From Lentinula raphanica (lineage: Eukaryota; Basidiomycota; Agaricomycetes; Agaricales; Omphalotaceae): a DNA stretch of 64,000 bases. The position numbers were made by a program, and so were the translations under genes. The stretch covers positions 1,054,001 to 1,118,000 of the forward strand of contig JANVFP010000013.1 of assembly GCA_027919835.1 (NCBI GenBank), read 5' to 3'. This document shows positions 1 to 10,633 of the stretch, in pieces. Within the stretch, counting starts at the first letter, position 1, and every line of letters starts with the position of its first letter. The notes under the pieces are model-generated. The model made no database searches. It worked only from the letters and a program-made list of their open reading frames with translations, and was not told the origin of the DNA.

Positions 1-167
1 GATCTACTTACATGTCAACGCTCCAGTCGGACATGGATGGTGACCGTCAACCTGTTCGGGGGGTAGCGCCAAATCTCAGTTTGGTTCTCCTCGAAAAACT
101 ATACTTATACTCCTTCAAAGTCCACCCATCTCTGTTCTTTATCCAACGAAACTTTACGCTTTTCACT

Positions 168-2370
168 ATGGCAGATGTAGCTCCTGTCTTTCACGTCGAA
201 CTAATGTTGTTACTTTTTCAACGATCAGCTCACACAGGCGGATACTGATATTGTCCCTAGGTTCGGTCCAATGCTCATCGGAGTCTTCTTCAATATGATT
301 TTGTACGGTGTGAGTGGTATCCTATTCCCACTGCAATAAACACAATCACTAGATTGGGCTAATCTTCCACACTACAGGTATTGCTCAATCAAGTACGTAT
401 ATGTGCTGAACATGAACGATTCACTGGAAGCTGAACTCACCGTATCCATTTTCACAGATGTTTTTCTATTACCAAACGTACAAATCGTAAGCCTTCCCCT
501 AAACTATCGCTTTCTGCCTCACGATCTCTTATCCGAGAAGTGATACGCTCTGGATCAAATGCTTGGTGTGTGATCATTTGCATCTGGATGCTAGTATACG
601 GACTCTTTATCGCTGATATTCGGCCGTAGGTCACCTATCTGTTCATAGTGGAGACGGCGAATACGGTGTTTGACATCCTGATAATGTACCAACCGTTGAT
701 TACAGAATATGGTTTGTTTGTTACACCTCCTGTCTGGTTCTCACTCTCATGCATCGTCTCGAACTTTGTAGGCACCGAGAAAGCTGTTAAATACTTCCCT
801 ACTTGTACGTTTCTCAGTTATCATTGGTTCGTATTCAAGAAACACTGACTGTGGACGTTCAACCCAAGTATTCATGACCGGTACCATATCTTGGGTCCTT
901 CAATTCAATCAATACCCTGCTAAGCCAAGTTTCTTCCTTCATCATTCATAGAACCAATCGTCGTGGTGCGTTCGTAAAATACACCTTTTCGTACATCTCC
1001 TCGGAATAGCTGAGATCGAAATAAAATATACTAGGTCCTCGTCTCAATGCCCATCCAGTGCTTCTTCGCCTGGCGAATCCTAAAGATCACCAAGTCGTAT
1101 CTGATTCCTGCGATCATCGTTCTCCTCGCGTTAACATCTGCTAGTACGTCGTTTGGCTCAGAACTTTCAACTACCACAAACTCACATGATGAACATCGAT
1201 GAACAGCCGGAGGCTTCATAACAGGCATCAAGCTCGTCATGATTCTCAAGGTGTTCATCAAGAAGCCAGAGCTACACTGGTCGGCTTTGCTATGGTTCTT
1301 ACCGTCTTGTGTGGCGGACATCCTTATTACGGTTACTTTGGTTCAGAGTTTGGTATGTTTTCTAATGCGATACTTACGGCCCTATGGCACACGCGAAGAA
1401 ACAAACGGACTGACAATTATTATGATTGTTTTACTCATAGTCAAAGCGCAAGAATGGGTTCAGCGCGACGAACACGATGATAGACAAACTCATCAGAAGT
1501 AAGTCAATGTATCTCTTACTTCGAGGACTTGTCGAAGTGGTATTGATGATTTTTTTGTACGAACTTGAAGTGACTGTTCAAACCGGGATGATAACGTGCG
1601 TATGGCTTTGCAATCAGATGTGACTGTCGCTAAAAAGTTAGCTTACTTTCTTCCTTGACTAGTGCCATCTGTGCCATAGGAGATGTAGCTTGTTTCATGG
1701 CTCTACCTGTATGAGTGTGCTCTAAGTCTCTGTCCTTGTTGACTGCTCACTGATTGATGATTGATTCCCGATCTCATCAAGCATACCGCGATGTAAGCGT
1801 CTTTCGGTCTTGCCTTGGTAGTCGGTAATCAATCGTACTCAACTTATCATTCGCTTTCAGTAACTTTATCTGGGACCTCGCCCTCGCAAAACTCTACACC
1901 AACTGCTTAATGTCCACACTCAACGCCCGATCAAGTCTCTTAACCACAAGCCGATCATCTACTTCTGGTGGCATGTACATCGACGTCAGGAAGTCGAACC
2001 ACAGAGATGCCTCTAGCAGGGTGAGTATCATGTTCATGTTCTTGTTCTCCAGAAACTGAGCTCGATGTCGATTCCTTTTCAACTTTCAGATCCCTCAGAG
2101 CGGGGTACGGTTTGCGAGAAATCCGCATGTACGTGCAAGTTTTTACAACAGTCTAATAATTGATGACCATTGAGAATTCGTTACCCTTACCCAACCTTTT
2201 GTATGTAGCTGAACAGCGGTGCAGGCAGCGACATATACGAGCTGGAAAGTCCAAAGGCCCTCGAAGCAGCTCAGGTTCGAAGCTCTCCTGATCAACTCGA
2301 ATCGGAAGACGAACATCACGGACTTGAGATTCCGGCTAGCAAGGTGTGTATATCGTTCGGATTGATTTGA
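168..2370 (+). CDS. DUF6534-type seven-helix membrane protein
   Basis: Predicted integral membrane protein of about 351 residues in 18 exons: 168-176, 229-309, 378-392, 458-486, 541-565, 630-711, 772-804, 869-880, 952-965, 1035-1143, 1207-1352, 1441-1498, 1571-1595, 1663-1708, 1782-1792, 1861-2020, 2090-2128, 2209-2370. All phases join without a stop. Visible signatures of the mushroom DUF6534 family are FGPMLIG near the N-terminus, a YYQTY segment, VETANTVFDI, MPIQCFFAWRI and LAKLYTNCLMSTLNAR. Seven hydrophobic segments can be counted, with a short polar N-terminus and a polar, acidic C-terminal tail. The family has no established function; many members lie in genome-specific expansions. The last intron call is open: reading through at 2344 gives a stop at 2370, while splicing there could give another tail. 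Several exons are only 9-15 nt long, so automated models may miss them. Confidence 0.8.
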
Positions 2371-3443
2371 GTGTTAACGTTCATTAATATTGTTCGTGAT
2401 CTTCACTGACGATGTCCATGATCTTTTTCATATTGCCAAATCGAAGCTTCAAGTTGCTAGAACAGTTGCAGATCCTATACATACAGAAAGTGGATCGTTA
2501 CCAAAGAGTTCTGTTTGAAACAGAAACAGGGTTTTTGAATCATTCAAGTCGTTGTAATTATTGATATCTTTGTAGGGATCTCCGGTTGGGATATGAAGTG
2601 TAATTTGTTGAAATCAAGAGAATAGCATTTTGGGAATTAGAAACAATTAGAGATGTCGCTGTCAGCACAGTCGTACAGAGTCGACCTAAGGGTTTTAGGC
2701 TAAGTCGGAGGAGCAAGCATGCGTGTTGACAAGTTATAACCCGTCTGTTGCTCTGGCCTGCTCTGGCTGCTGGCATGTGCATGGTATCCTATAGTATCCA
2801 AGGGCCCACAGTTGTCGCTGTGCCTTTCAAGCCCTTTGAAGGACGTAGATGTCGTAAGAGTGTGAAAGCGCGAGCCAAAGGATGCTGAGGGTCCAGGGAT
2901 CATGGGAGACGCCCTGAGGATTGAAGTACACAGGAAGGAAGCACCGTCTATGACCGGTGACCATCAATCAGCATCGAAATGATCATCAAATACGGCCGAA
3001 GCGAAGCTCTGATAGATTGCAACGTTCACAAGGGCCTTACAAAAATAGAGAGAGAGAGAGAGCCCTTGGAGAGAATGAAGGTTGAAGACTCTTTTGACGG
3101 AATGAAGTTCATTTCCGAGTCGGAGTGACGGAAAGTTTGCAAAGATCAGCTTGGGCCTCGTGTGAATTTCCCCCATTTTTGTTTGTGGACGACGAACATG
3201 CCAGACGCCACACTGCAGCGTGTGCCTACAAGTTTCGTCACATTATGCTTCTGTCACAGGAAAACGAACCGGTCATTACAGATTCGGTCGTTATTCGGTT
3301 GATTCGCTCACCCGAATCGCGGTTTTTTTCTTTCCTGAGAATCTTGTCTCCCATCTGCTCTATATCAGACCACTTGGAAAGAACCAGGAACCCCCAATAA
3401 ATCCCCTCCTTCTTCCCCAACCTCGCTTTCTCTCCGACTTGTC
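2371..3443. other. intergenic region with AG microsatellite
   Basis: No coding exon is supported. The stretch carries a perfect (AG)8 microsatellite at 3047-3062 and a pyrimidine-rich leader (about 3400-3440) directly before the transporter start. A TATA-like CTATATC lies near 3360, about 85 nt upstream of that start, and may set its transcription start. Confidence 0.5.
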
Positions 3444-5192
3444 ATGGCTACTGTTCTCGACGACCACGACACTAAAGATCACGATGCCACATCGTCCATT
3501 GGCTCCAGTGAGCCTCGTGTCATCGAAGACCCTGTTCTGGAAAAGAGGGTTTGGCGCAAAATGGATATGTATGTCGTGCCTATCGTTGCTATGTTCTATC
3601 TGCTCTCTTTCCTGGTAATAACTCTTATTGTTTACTTTGTTTTCCTGATCTCATGATGGATACCAGGATCGGACGAATGTAGCCAACGCTCGGGTCGCAG
3701 GTCTGCAAACGGATCTCAAAATGTCGAACAAGGAGTACAGTATTGCTTTGACTGTCACTTATGTCCCCTACATTGTCGCGGAGTTACCGTCGAATCTCAT
3801 GCTCAAGGTGCCTTTCTCCACATAATCTGCACGATGATGTATTCGTGCTCAAATCTATCAGGCCGTAGGTCCCAATTTGGTACTGCCGACAATGTTGACT
3901 CTGTGGGGCGTTGTGACTACACTTCAAGGCGTCGTCAAGACGTATTCAGGTCTCCTCGCCTGCCGATTCTTCTTAGGCCTACTGGAGGGCGGTGTATTTC
4001 CTGGATTGGTGCTCTACCTTTCGTATTTCTACCCACGATACAAAATGAACTTACGGTGGGTCCTTCCGATTGTCGTTTCACCCTCGCCCCATCTTAAATA
4101 TTTTATATATCATCAACCAGAGTCTCCATGTTCTTCTCCGCCGCATCCCTTTCTGGTGCCTTTTCCGGTATACTAGCCTTCGCTATCATTCACATGGATG
4201 GTATCGGGAATCGACCTGGTTGGGCTTGGATTTTCATCCTCGAAGGCTTATTTACGGTCTTATTCGGAGCATCCTCTTATTTCACCCTTCCTCGATCCGT
4301 CGATAGAGCTTGGTTCTTCAACGCGGAAGAGAAGAGATATGTGAACGCAAAACTCTTAGAGGACAACACTCAAAAAGACGAAGAAATGTTCACCTGGAAG
4401 GAGGTTATAGAAGCTACAAAACTTCCCCAGGTCTGGTTCCTTGCTATTGCGTTCTTCCTTGATGGTGTCGTACTATATTCGTTGGCCTAGTAAGTCTCTA
4501 GCATCGTTCTCACGAATTCAATCAAGGAACTAATCTTGGATCAAAGCTTTTCCCCGTCTATCATACAAGGTCTAGGATTCACAGCAGCAAAGGCACAGCT
4601 CATGAGTGTACCCCCCTTTGCAGTCGGATTCGTCGTCGCCATGATTTCAGCTTGGATTTCAGACCGCTACCGATGTCGTGGAATCATTGTCATTGTATCT
4701 TCGATCTTCTGCGTCATTGGCTTCGCTATGTTCCTAGGTATGTTCTTTTTACCTTGCATGAAGGTGAATTGCAGCCCATCTTATAATCATCTTGAACCAG
4801 GCTCAAGATCCCAACACGTTCAGTATGGTTCCCTCTTCTTGTCAATCCCTGGGACCTACACCACCGCACCGACTCTCTCTGCATGGAGCTCCAACAACGC
4901 TTCTCCACAGACGCGTCGGGCCACAGCGATCGCGATCGGGTTCATCATGACGAACTCTGGTGGTATTCTCGCCACTTGGCTTCTAGGTTCCTTGAGCCCC
5001 CCACCGGAATACACATCGGCTACTATCACCCTACTGGTATTCAGTGCAGTGATGGCTGTGTTTGGTGGGGTTAACCTGTTTTACCTGTGGAGTCAGAACA
5101 AGAAGAAGGCAGAAATCAGGAAAACGTTGACGAGGGACCACGAAAAGCCGGGACTTGGGGATCGTAGTGCTTGGTACATTTACAATTTATGA
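3444..5192 (+). CDS. MFS transporter, allantoate/anion:cation symporter type
   Basis: Major facilitator of 485 residues, probably in the plasma membrane, similar to the Dal5/anion:cation symporter group that imports allantoate, nicotinate, pantothenate or similar organic anions; the substrate cannot be told from sequence. Exons are 3444-3614, 3667-3807, 3862-4055, 4121-4489, 4547-4737 and 4801-5192; phases close exactly. A short acidic N-terminus precedes TM1 (MYVVPIVAMFYLLSFL), followed by the family signature DRTNVANARVAGL. PYIVAELPSN, the LACRFFLGLLEGGVFPG segment and the FYPRYKMNLR loop are typical. The second half has the cytosolic loop after ERR-like residues, SIIQGLGFTAAKAQL, the ISDRYRCRG loop and SAWSSNNASPQTRRATAIAIGF, which is characteristic of this group. 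Length matches the family, and nothing looks broken. It stands alone between unrelated genes. Confidence 0.93.
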
Positions 5193-5709
5193 AATCTACA
5201 CGTTTGTAATTATCTAGTTCGCGAAAGTACCTCACTCTCGAGCGATAACGGAATTGTTATGAATAATTGTTTTTTAAAAAAGGGATATACTAAAGCAGTA
5301 GAAAGCAGTAGAGACAAAAGCTTTCCCCCCGACTCGAAGTGATGCTGATCGAACTTGGGGGAAGGATGATAGGATCGATAGGCTTCTGATGTTCGCAAAA
5401 ATGGTTACCAAGAAAGATTACCCGAGATCGCTAACTTCACAGTACGGTTGATGTCGTATCACTGTTAGTACAGCCGCAAGAATTCAGTATAAGTACTGGC
5501 CCCAACGGTTCCCATATTCCCTCATCTTCCCCCCAACTTGCTGGCCAAGTTTGACGTTTGACTTCACACCTCTTGCCAAAGCTTTGAATAACTCTTTCGA
5601 CATTCTCGATAAACGTGAGGTCCCTCTTTTCTTTCCTTGTCTTTGTCTTTCAACTCCCTCCGCTGTACGCTGAACATCATTCAATCATATAGCTTAGAAT
5701 TCTCGAAGA
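5193..5709. other. intergenic region before the secreted-protein gene
   Basis: No exon is supported. A TATAAG sequence at about 5498 and a pyrimidine-rich stretch near 5620-5660 are compatible with a promoter and leader for the gene that starts at 5710. Confidence 0.4.
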
Positions 5710-6375
5710 ATGGTTCACATTTCTACACACAAAATGCTGGCTCTCAAACTGGCGTTGGTGTTCATCTTTCTATCCAGTACTTGTGGATTCCGATTACCTT
5801 TCAACTCGCCTGTCAACTCGCCTGAGGTGCGTGAACATTGCACCGAACTGGCGTGCCTACGCTCATATATAAGGTATTGACTGATGTATGCAGATGGTAC
5901 CACACTCGCAACCCTGCGCGTATGACATCTCACCCCGGAAGGTGCGTGAAATTTTGACAAAATCAGCCAGCACACGCCCATGGGTGATGGTTTGATATAG
6001 ATTGTACCCCACTGGCAGGATCTTTCAAGGACTCTGAGCACTCCGGCGGAAGCTGTTGGAACTTTCGCTATTCTTCCTCACCATACAAAGATACGCGTGT
6101 CTCCTAGGTTGCCATACACCGTTGTTGTCCGATGGAAGCTAGCAAAGGGTCGCCAGAAAAGTTCTCCGGTTATTCCCTCAGCTAAAACAAACCCGCATTG
6201 GGCCAAGTTCGAAGCCAGTCTGCCAAAATTTTTACGCTCGACAGTTATGAAACAGTCGTTGGGTTTTGCAGACTTGAGCAAGGACGATTATGCTTGGAAG
6301 ATAGCCATCATCTATGATCATTCGGGGTGTAGTTTCCAAGATGCCATCGGCCCTCCAGATGGTGACACAGTGTAG
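5710..6375 (+). CDS. small secreted protein, truncated by a TRIM insertion
   Basis: As it stands the gene encodes about 179 residues in three exons: 5710-5826, 5894-5941 and 6001-6375 (phase-0 introns of 67 and 59 nt that both begin GTGCGTGAA). The N-terminus is a clear signal peptide: polar MVHISTHK, then a hydrophobic core LALKLALVFIFLSS and a small-residue cleavage region. The rest has no family I recognise; it is mixed alpha/beta in composition with few cysteines. The stop codon TAG at 6373-6375 is not native: it lies inside the first five bases of an LTR (6371-6543). Beyond the insertion the same reading frame resumes and stays open for 51 codons to a TAG at 6964-6966. The original protein was therefore about 50 residues longer. 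Function unknown; start chosen because the upstream frame lacks a signal peptide. Confidence 0.6.
6366..6370. repeat. target-site duplication CACAG (left)
   Basis: Five bases, CACAG, directly before the left LTR. They are repeated at 6804-6808 directly after the right LTR, as expected from integration of an LTR retroelement. Confidence 0.85.
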
Positions 6376-6543
6376 CGGATCGGGCCGCTACGGTTTCCAT
6401 CCCGGCCGAACTAGGGTAACAAGGACCTAGAAGCGGGGGATTGGGCTGTATACTGTGACAGATGGTTGATAAAATGGGACAGGTAGTCCAACGGTTCGCT
6501 GCGTGCAATTCCAGCGTGTTCCATTTTAGTCAGCATCGTTACA
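6371..6543 (+). repeat. TRIM left LTR
   Basis: The 173-bp left repeat. It differs from the right copy by T/A in CGGTTTCCAT versus CGGTTACCAT and by C/T in TTAGTCAGC versus TTAGTTAGC. Its first five bases carry the in-frame TAG that ends the truncated secreted protein. Confidence 0.88.
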
Positions 6544-6630
6544 TTTGGTGGAACACTTGAGGTCTTGTGTTCGAACCCTGTTGGTACCGATTACCTTCAG
6601 ATACCCCAGGCCTCGAACAGGAGGGGGGTA

Positions 6631-6803
6631 TGTAGCGGATCGGGCCGCTACGGTTACCATCCCGGCCGAACTAGGGTAACAAGGACCTAGAAGCGGGGGA
6701 TTGGGCTGTATACTGTGACAGATGGTTGATAAAATGGGACAGGTAGTCCAACGGTTCGCTGCGTGCAATTCCAGCGTGTTCCATTTTAGTTAGCATCGTT
6801 ACA
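6631..6803 (+). repeat. TRIM right LTR
   Basis: The 173-bp right repeat, about 99% identical to 6371-6543. It is followed directly by the second CACAG at 6804-6808. Confidence 0.88.
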
Positions 6804-6808
6804 CACAG

Positions 6809-6966
6809 ACACTACACAGGCGGTCTCGCCGGAACTAGGGTTTGAATTGGAGACGAGCTACTCATTGAAATGGAAGTATCGTGTGGCGGCGGAACTAGAC
6901 CTAGAAAGTGGGGACATCACCATGCACATGGAACACACTTTAAAGGATAGTTTAGCACTGGCATAG
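6809..6966 (+). pseudogene. displaced 3' coding remnant of the secreted-protein gene
   Basis: When the element and one copy of CACAG are ignored, the reading frame that breaks at 6370 continues here for 51 sense codons to TAG (6964-6966). The piece encodes an acidic, amphipathic tail. It is now separated from its start by 438 bp and by stop codons in the LTR, so it is not translated as part of the protein unless the element is spliced out. The call is an inference from frame continuity; a random 52-codon open stretch is possible but unlikely to coincide with the exact insertion junction. Confidence 0.6.
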
Positions 6967-6997
6967 AAGGATGGAAACGCCGTGCGTGGCTAGCATA

Positions 6998-7762
6998 CTA
7001 TGGGGGTCCGGGATTTGCTCTGCACCAGGATTTGCAACTTTTTTGAAATTTCATTGTAGAGGGATCTGTTCTCAATGCATGCACTTCATAATTTTTTGGA
7101 GCATCTTCACTTACATATCTTCCATCTAAGTCAGTTCTTTATAGCATATCTTGAAGATAGCAAGTACAGTGGGCTGATCTTCGAGAGGTTGTGGTGTGAC
7201 TCCTGCATCAAAGTTCCAGGAACCACTCAAACATGTATAGAAGTATAAAATATTAAGCCTGGGTCATGAAGAACACCTTACTAGGATAAACTACAGAAGT
7301 TTTCAGAAAATTTAAGAAAGGTTTTGTTGAAGAGTGAACAAAATGGTCTTGGAAGACGTGCTGGATGTGACAAGGAGCTCGCCATGCATTCGGCAGCACG
7401 GCATTCATGCGGCATTACAGTATGACAAAGGCCATTTGGCCAAATTGGGACTCATGTGAGTCATGTCGTAAACAGTGTCCTGTATGCAGCCGGTATTAGC
7501 CGGTACCCTGCTTTGCCCTAGTCTGCCGCTGTCTGCCGCCAGATGGCATCGTTGTGACTTCAGTGTGACGGAAAGTTGCAAATCCCAATTTTGAGTCGGT
7601 CATTGCCCGACAGCAGAAATAAAATCTTGAAAATTCTCAATAAATCAGAGTGAGGCTGAACAGGTAATAGGTATATACTAGTGAAATCTTAGAGTAAAAT
7701 ACCAATATGTTGAAAAGATATAAAGGATTTCAGAAAAAGTTGCAAATCCCGGACCCCCATAG
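6998..7762. mobile_element. non-autonomous TIR element, Tc1/mariner-like (765 bp)
   Basis: Perfect 21-bp terminal inverted repeats, CTATGGGGGTCCGGGATTTGC at 6998-7018 and its reverse complement at 7742-7762, are flanked by TA on both sides (6996-6997, 7763-7764). TA duplication and this TIR layout fit a Tc1/mariner-derived MITE. Inner similarity continues on both sides (AACTTTTT...GAAAT), but the left end carries 17 extra bases that repeat GGATTTGC. No transposase frame is present. The element lies 31 bp downstream of the displaced end of the secreted-protein gene. Confidence 0.8.
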
Positions 7763-7764
7763 TA

Positions 7765-8480
7765 CACCCGCTCTCCCTCCCTCCCTCTCCACCTGGTGTG
7801 GAGATTCTATGTGTGTAGGATCGGCTTGGAGGCAATGTGAAGACACGTTCAATATTTCTATTATACATAACATCGCTTTTGCCAGAAGATAAGAAAAGCC
7901 AATGAGCGAGGCGGCCATTGATATCCTCTTTTCGCTCTAAGAGGTGTCAATATGACCGGGTCTGTGGAAAGTTACCAACAAAGCTGTATCAGGCCGCAGG
8001 ATGCAAAAATAAGATGATTGGCTCTCATCTGGCCAAGATGAAGAGTCACTGTAAATTCATCTGAGAGCTTGGCTGGGTCTTGGATCTGTGCGCCTACCCA
8101 TGAGTGCTGGAGCCTGGACAAACCCAAACGGAGCGGAGCTCACCTCAACAAAGGTGACATGTAAGTTCAACCCAAAACTTAGAGTGGAGTCCCGGAATAC
8201 ATTTGCAACTTTGAGTACAGGAAAGTGCAATCCAAGGCTGCAGATAGCTGATGCGCAAAACTTAGATTGAGTCTTATTTATGTGCATTTGCCTTAAGTAC
8301 TGCAGTTGAATTGAAAACGCACAAGCACAAGTCGAGATTATCATCTGTGAGTCTTCATCTTTTCAGAGAATTTCGACGCGTAGTGGCGTCCTCGATTGCG
8401 AAATCAGCAGAAAATAGAGACAAAAGCTATTTAGTAACGGCCACCATTCGCGCACTTTGCATGATTGGTGTATGCTCACT
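7765..8480. other. intergenic region
   Basis: No exon is supported. A short pyrimidine-rich run (CTCTCCCTCCCTCCCTCTCC) lies near 7772. The motif CAAAACTTAGA occurs twice (about 8173 and 8257). Nothing else stands out. Confidence 0.4.
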
Positions 8481-10485
8481 CTACTCCAAATCGCTATACA
8501 GTTGATAGTTCCGGTTGTAAGTTCCAGCAGCAATCATATGCCCATTGCTTGAGATATCGACCGACATGACCTTACCCGAATCCGTCGTGAGCGTACGAAG
8601 CAGCTGCCAATCATCCGCGCTCCAGAGTTTTACGTAGCCGTCGTACCCTGCCGAAGCGAAGAACAATCCTGATCGATAGGACCATTCCTCTTCGGGAGTG
8701 AAGGTCGTCCCGGATGTACCAACCTCAGTTCTGGTCGATGACCCTTCACCGGGTTCTATATCACCATTCACATCAGGAGAGATGGGTTCAGGTGTTGGAG
8801 GTTTCTTGAAGAACATATCGTTCGCTTCGTAAAATCGAACGTCGGATACGTTGGAGGTGTGTCCCGGGATGGTGTAGAGTGACTTCAGGGATCGCATGTC
8901 CCATATTCGAATAGTATCGTCACCTGCACCTGTGGCGATCTGGTATCTACGATAAAAAAACAGAGGAGAAGCGTGAGCAAAGTAAATCAAGGAGAGGTCA
9001 AATCATCCGAACCCATTAGGGGAAAATGCAATGCTAAAAATTCCTTGTACGTGTCCATCTAGGACCATAGCGGTTCGACCAGTACGAAGGTCCCAAACAC
9101 GGCCTATAGCATCAAGACCTCTTACATACGAAAGAGATATCAGTTGAGACGAACGGTGCAAGAACAAACGCGCTACATACCCTGAAGCAATCAGTGAACC
9201 ATCATTCTGAAACTCGATTGAGTACACCTCTTTGGAATGGCCTTCCTGTAGCAGAAGCTCTTGTGATGTGGCGACATCCCACAGCCGCCATGAAGTATCG
9301 TAACTAGCACTTGCAACGTAGTCTCCTGACGGATGAAAGGCTACTCTACACACCCGTTCTTGATGACCTTTGAGTACAGAAAGAGGTGATTCACTAGTCG
9401 AGGACATGAGATCTGGTGGAGGGAAGGCGAGCGCGAAAATTACCTGTTTAGTGACCACAGATGCAGATGGCAATCTGCAGCACCACTCACAAGGTTGACG
9501 GAGTCAGGACTTTGACTCAGAGTTGCTTGCGGATGCCATGCGACGCCACCTACACGATCACTGTGTCCTTGGGTTGTATTCAGGAAAAAGATGTCGATAG
9601 GAGACAGAAGACACACCTCGAAGTGAGCGTATTGGTGTACATGCAGGTACATTCCATAGTCTGACTGTTCCAGACCAGCTACCCGTAACTAGAATTTCGT
9701 TGTTGGGTGAAAATCTGACCTGAGATATAGGTCGTTCGTCGCCAATTTGTGACCCAAGGATAGCAAATTTCTTGGAGGGAAGCTGAATAGTGATTCCCAT
9801 AGCAATATAACAAAGAGCTTACTTTAACTTCCCCGAATACCTTTTTTCGAATGTCAACTATTCGGCCTAGTTCCATTTTACTATCTATGAGCTGCTGAGC
9901 GATCCGTTTTTGAGCTCTGTTATGGAAAGAAAGCAGAAAAATAGTGGGTAAGCACCTTGCTTATTCTAAACCTATTGGTAGGATGAATGTTAACCTGGGG
10001 AGTGCATATTGTGCGATTTTTCTTCGTGCTTCAAGAAGCTCCAACGAGCCTGGGGTATAGAATTCGGATTCCTATGGCGAAATATTCAGTCGATACTTAG
10101 GACAAGGAATATTTGCACTTACCTCTTCTTCATCACTTTCGTCCGAGGAATCTTCGTCGACATGCATGGCATCGTCGCCACGAGCATGGTTAATTTGGGA
10201 AAGGACATAAATCAATCGATCCCGTCTGTCAGCCGGCTGTTCGAGTTCAGTGAAGGTCACAGTTCCTAGGAGTAATTGACGTACTCTTTCACCGAACAGT
10301 GTGATAGGTTCCCCAATCTCTCTCAGCCGTGCTTTGACGCGGCCGTCATCTGTAGGAACGGCAATATTCCGTGCCTTTTTCTTGCGTTCCAACTCGTCCA
10401 ACATAACCTGATTCTCTAACCTCGCCCTCTCTGAGCCAAGAAAGTTCCCATCGTCCATTAACGAGTCGAAAGTGAGTTCGGCCAT
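8481..10485 (-). CDS. PRP4: U4/U6 snRNP component Prp4 (WD40 splicing factor)
   Basis: Core spliceosome protein of 536 residues that binds Prp3 in the U4/U6 snRNP in the nucleus. Exons, 5' to 3' on the minus strand: 10123-10485, 9995-10071, 9823-9916, 9617-9782, 9444-9567, 9181-9393, 9013-9120 and 8481-8946; all phases close. The N-terminus ([15 protein letters not shown]) leads into the Prp4 splicing-factor motif around residues 45-75 ([20 protein letters not shown]). An acidic linker [10 protein letters not shown] and the [19 protein letters not shown] helix follow. From about residue 190 come seven WD40 repeats, recognisable by [53 protein letters not shown] and GYDGYVKLW. The fifth intron is 50 nt and uses TAG. 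Two donors are weak (GTTAAC, GTTCGG) but required for frame. It shares a 148-bp upstream region with the Mbp1-type gene. Confidence 0.95.
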
Positions 10486-10633
10486 GTTGAAGAGAGACGA
10501 ATCAGATTTTGTGATGAGAGTATGAAAGAAAAAATGGTTGAAGTCATTTCAAACTCCGCCCGTTATCACAGAGATAGTATTAGAGGACGCGCTTTTCGGC
10601 GGCAATTACACGCGCTCTTGCGCTCTGTTCACC
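10486..10633. promoter_or_regulatory. bidirectional promoter with ACGCGC (MCB-like) motifs
   Basis: The 148 bp between divergent PRP4 and the Mbp1-type gene. ACGCGC occurs at 10587-10592 and 10610-10615, which is one base off the Mlu cell-cycle box ACGCGT bound by APSES factors of the Mbp1/Res family. The sites lie 24-47 bp before the ATG of the factor itself. Confidence 0.4.

Larger units (their letters stand above)
6371..6803 (+). mobile_element. TRIM (miniature LTR retroelement), 433 bp
   Basis: A non-coding element made of two 173-bp direct repeats around an 87-bp core. The repeats start TGTAGC and end GTTACA, so they show the TG...CA ends of LTRs with a short inverted TGTA/TACA. The core begins with a possible primer-binding site (TGGTGGAACACTTGAGG from 6546), has a tRNA-like GTTCGAACC motif at about 6569-6577, and ends in a purine tract (AGGAGGGGGG up to 6628) two bases before the right LTR. 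A 5-bp target duplication flanks it. No gag or pol reading frame fits, so the element depends on another retroelement for its enzymes. The LTRs differ at only two positions, which suggests a fairly recent insertion. It lies within the coding sequence of the gene starting at 5710. Confidence 0.88.

Noticed and set aside
3047..3062. AG repeat as a CRISPR or satellite array
   Set aside because: It is a simple 16-bp microsatellite without spacers.
6560..6600. Possible tRNA gene or SINE from the GTTCGAACC motif
   Set aside because: No cloverleaf can be formed, and the direct repeats with TG/CA ends, 5-bp duplication and purine tract fit an LTR element better.
9003..9473. Reading PRP4 exons 6 and 7 as one exon
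   Set aside because: The frame is open across the intron, but the read-through adds a non-WD40 insert; using GTATGT/TAAG restores the conserved [11 protein letters not shown].
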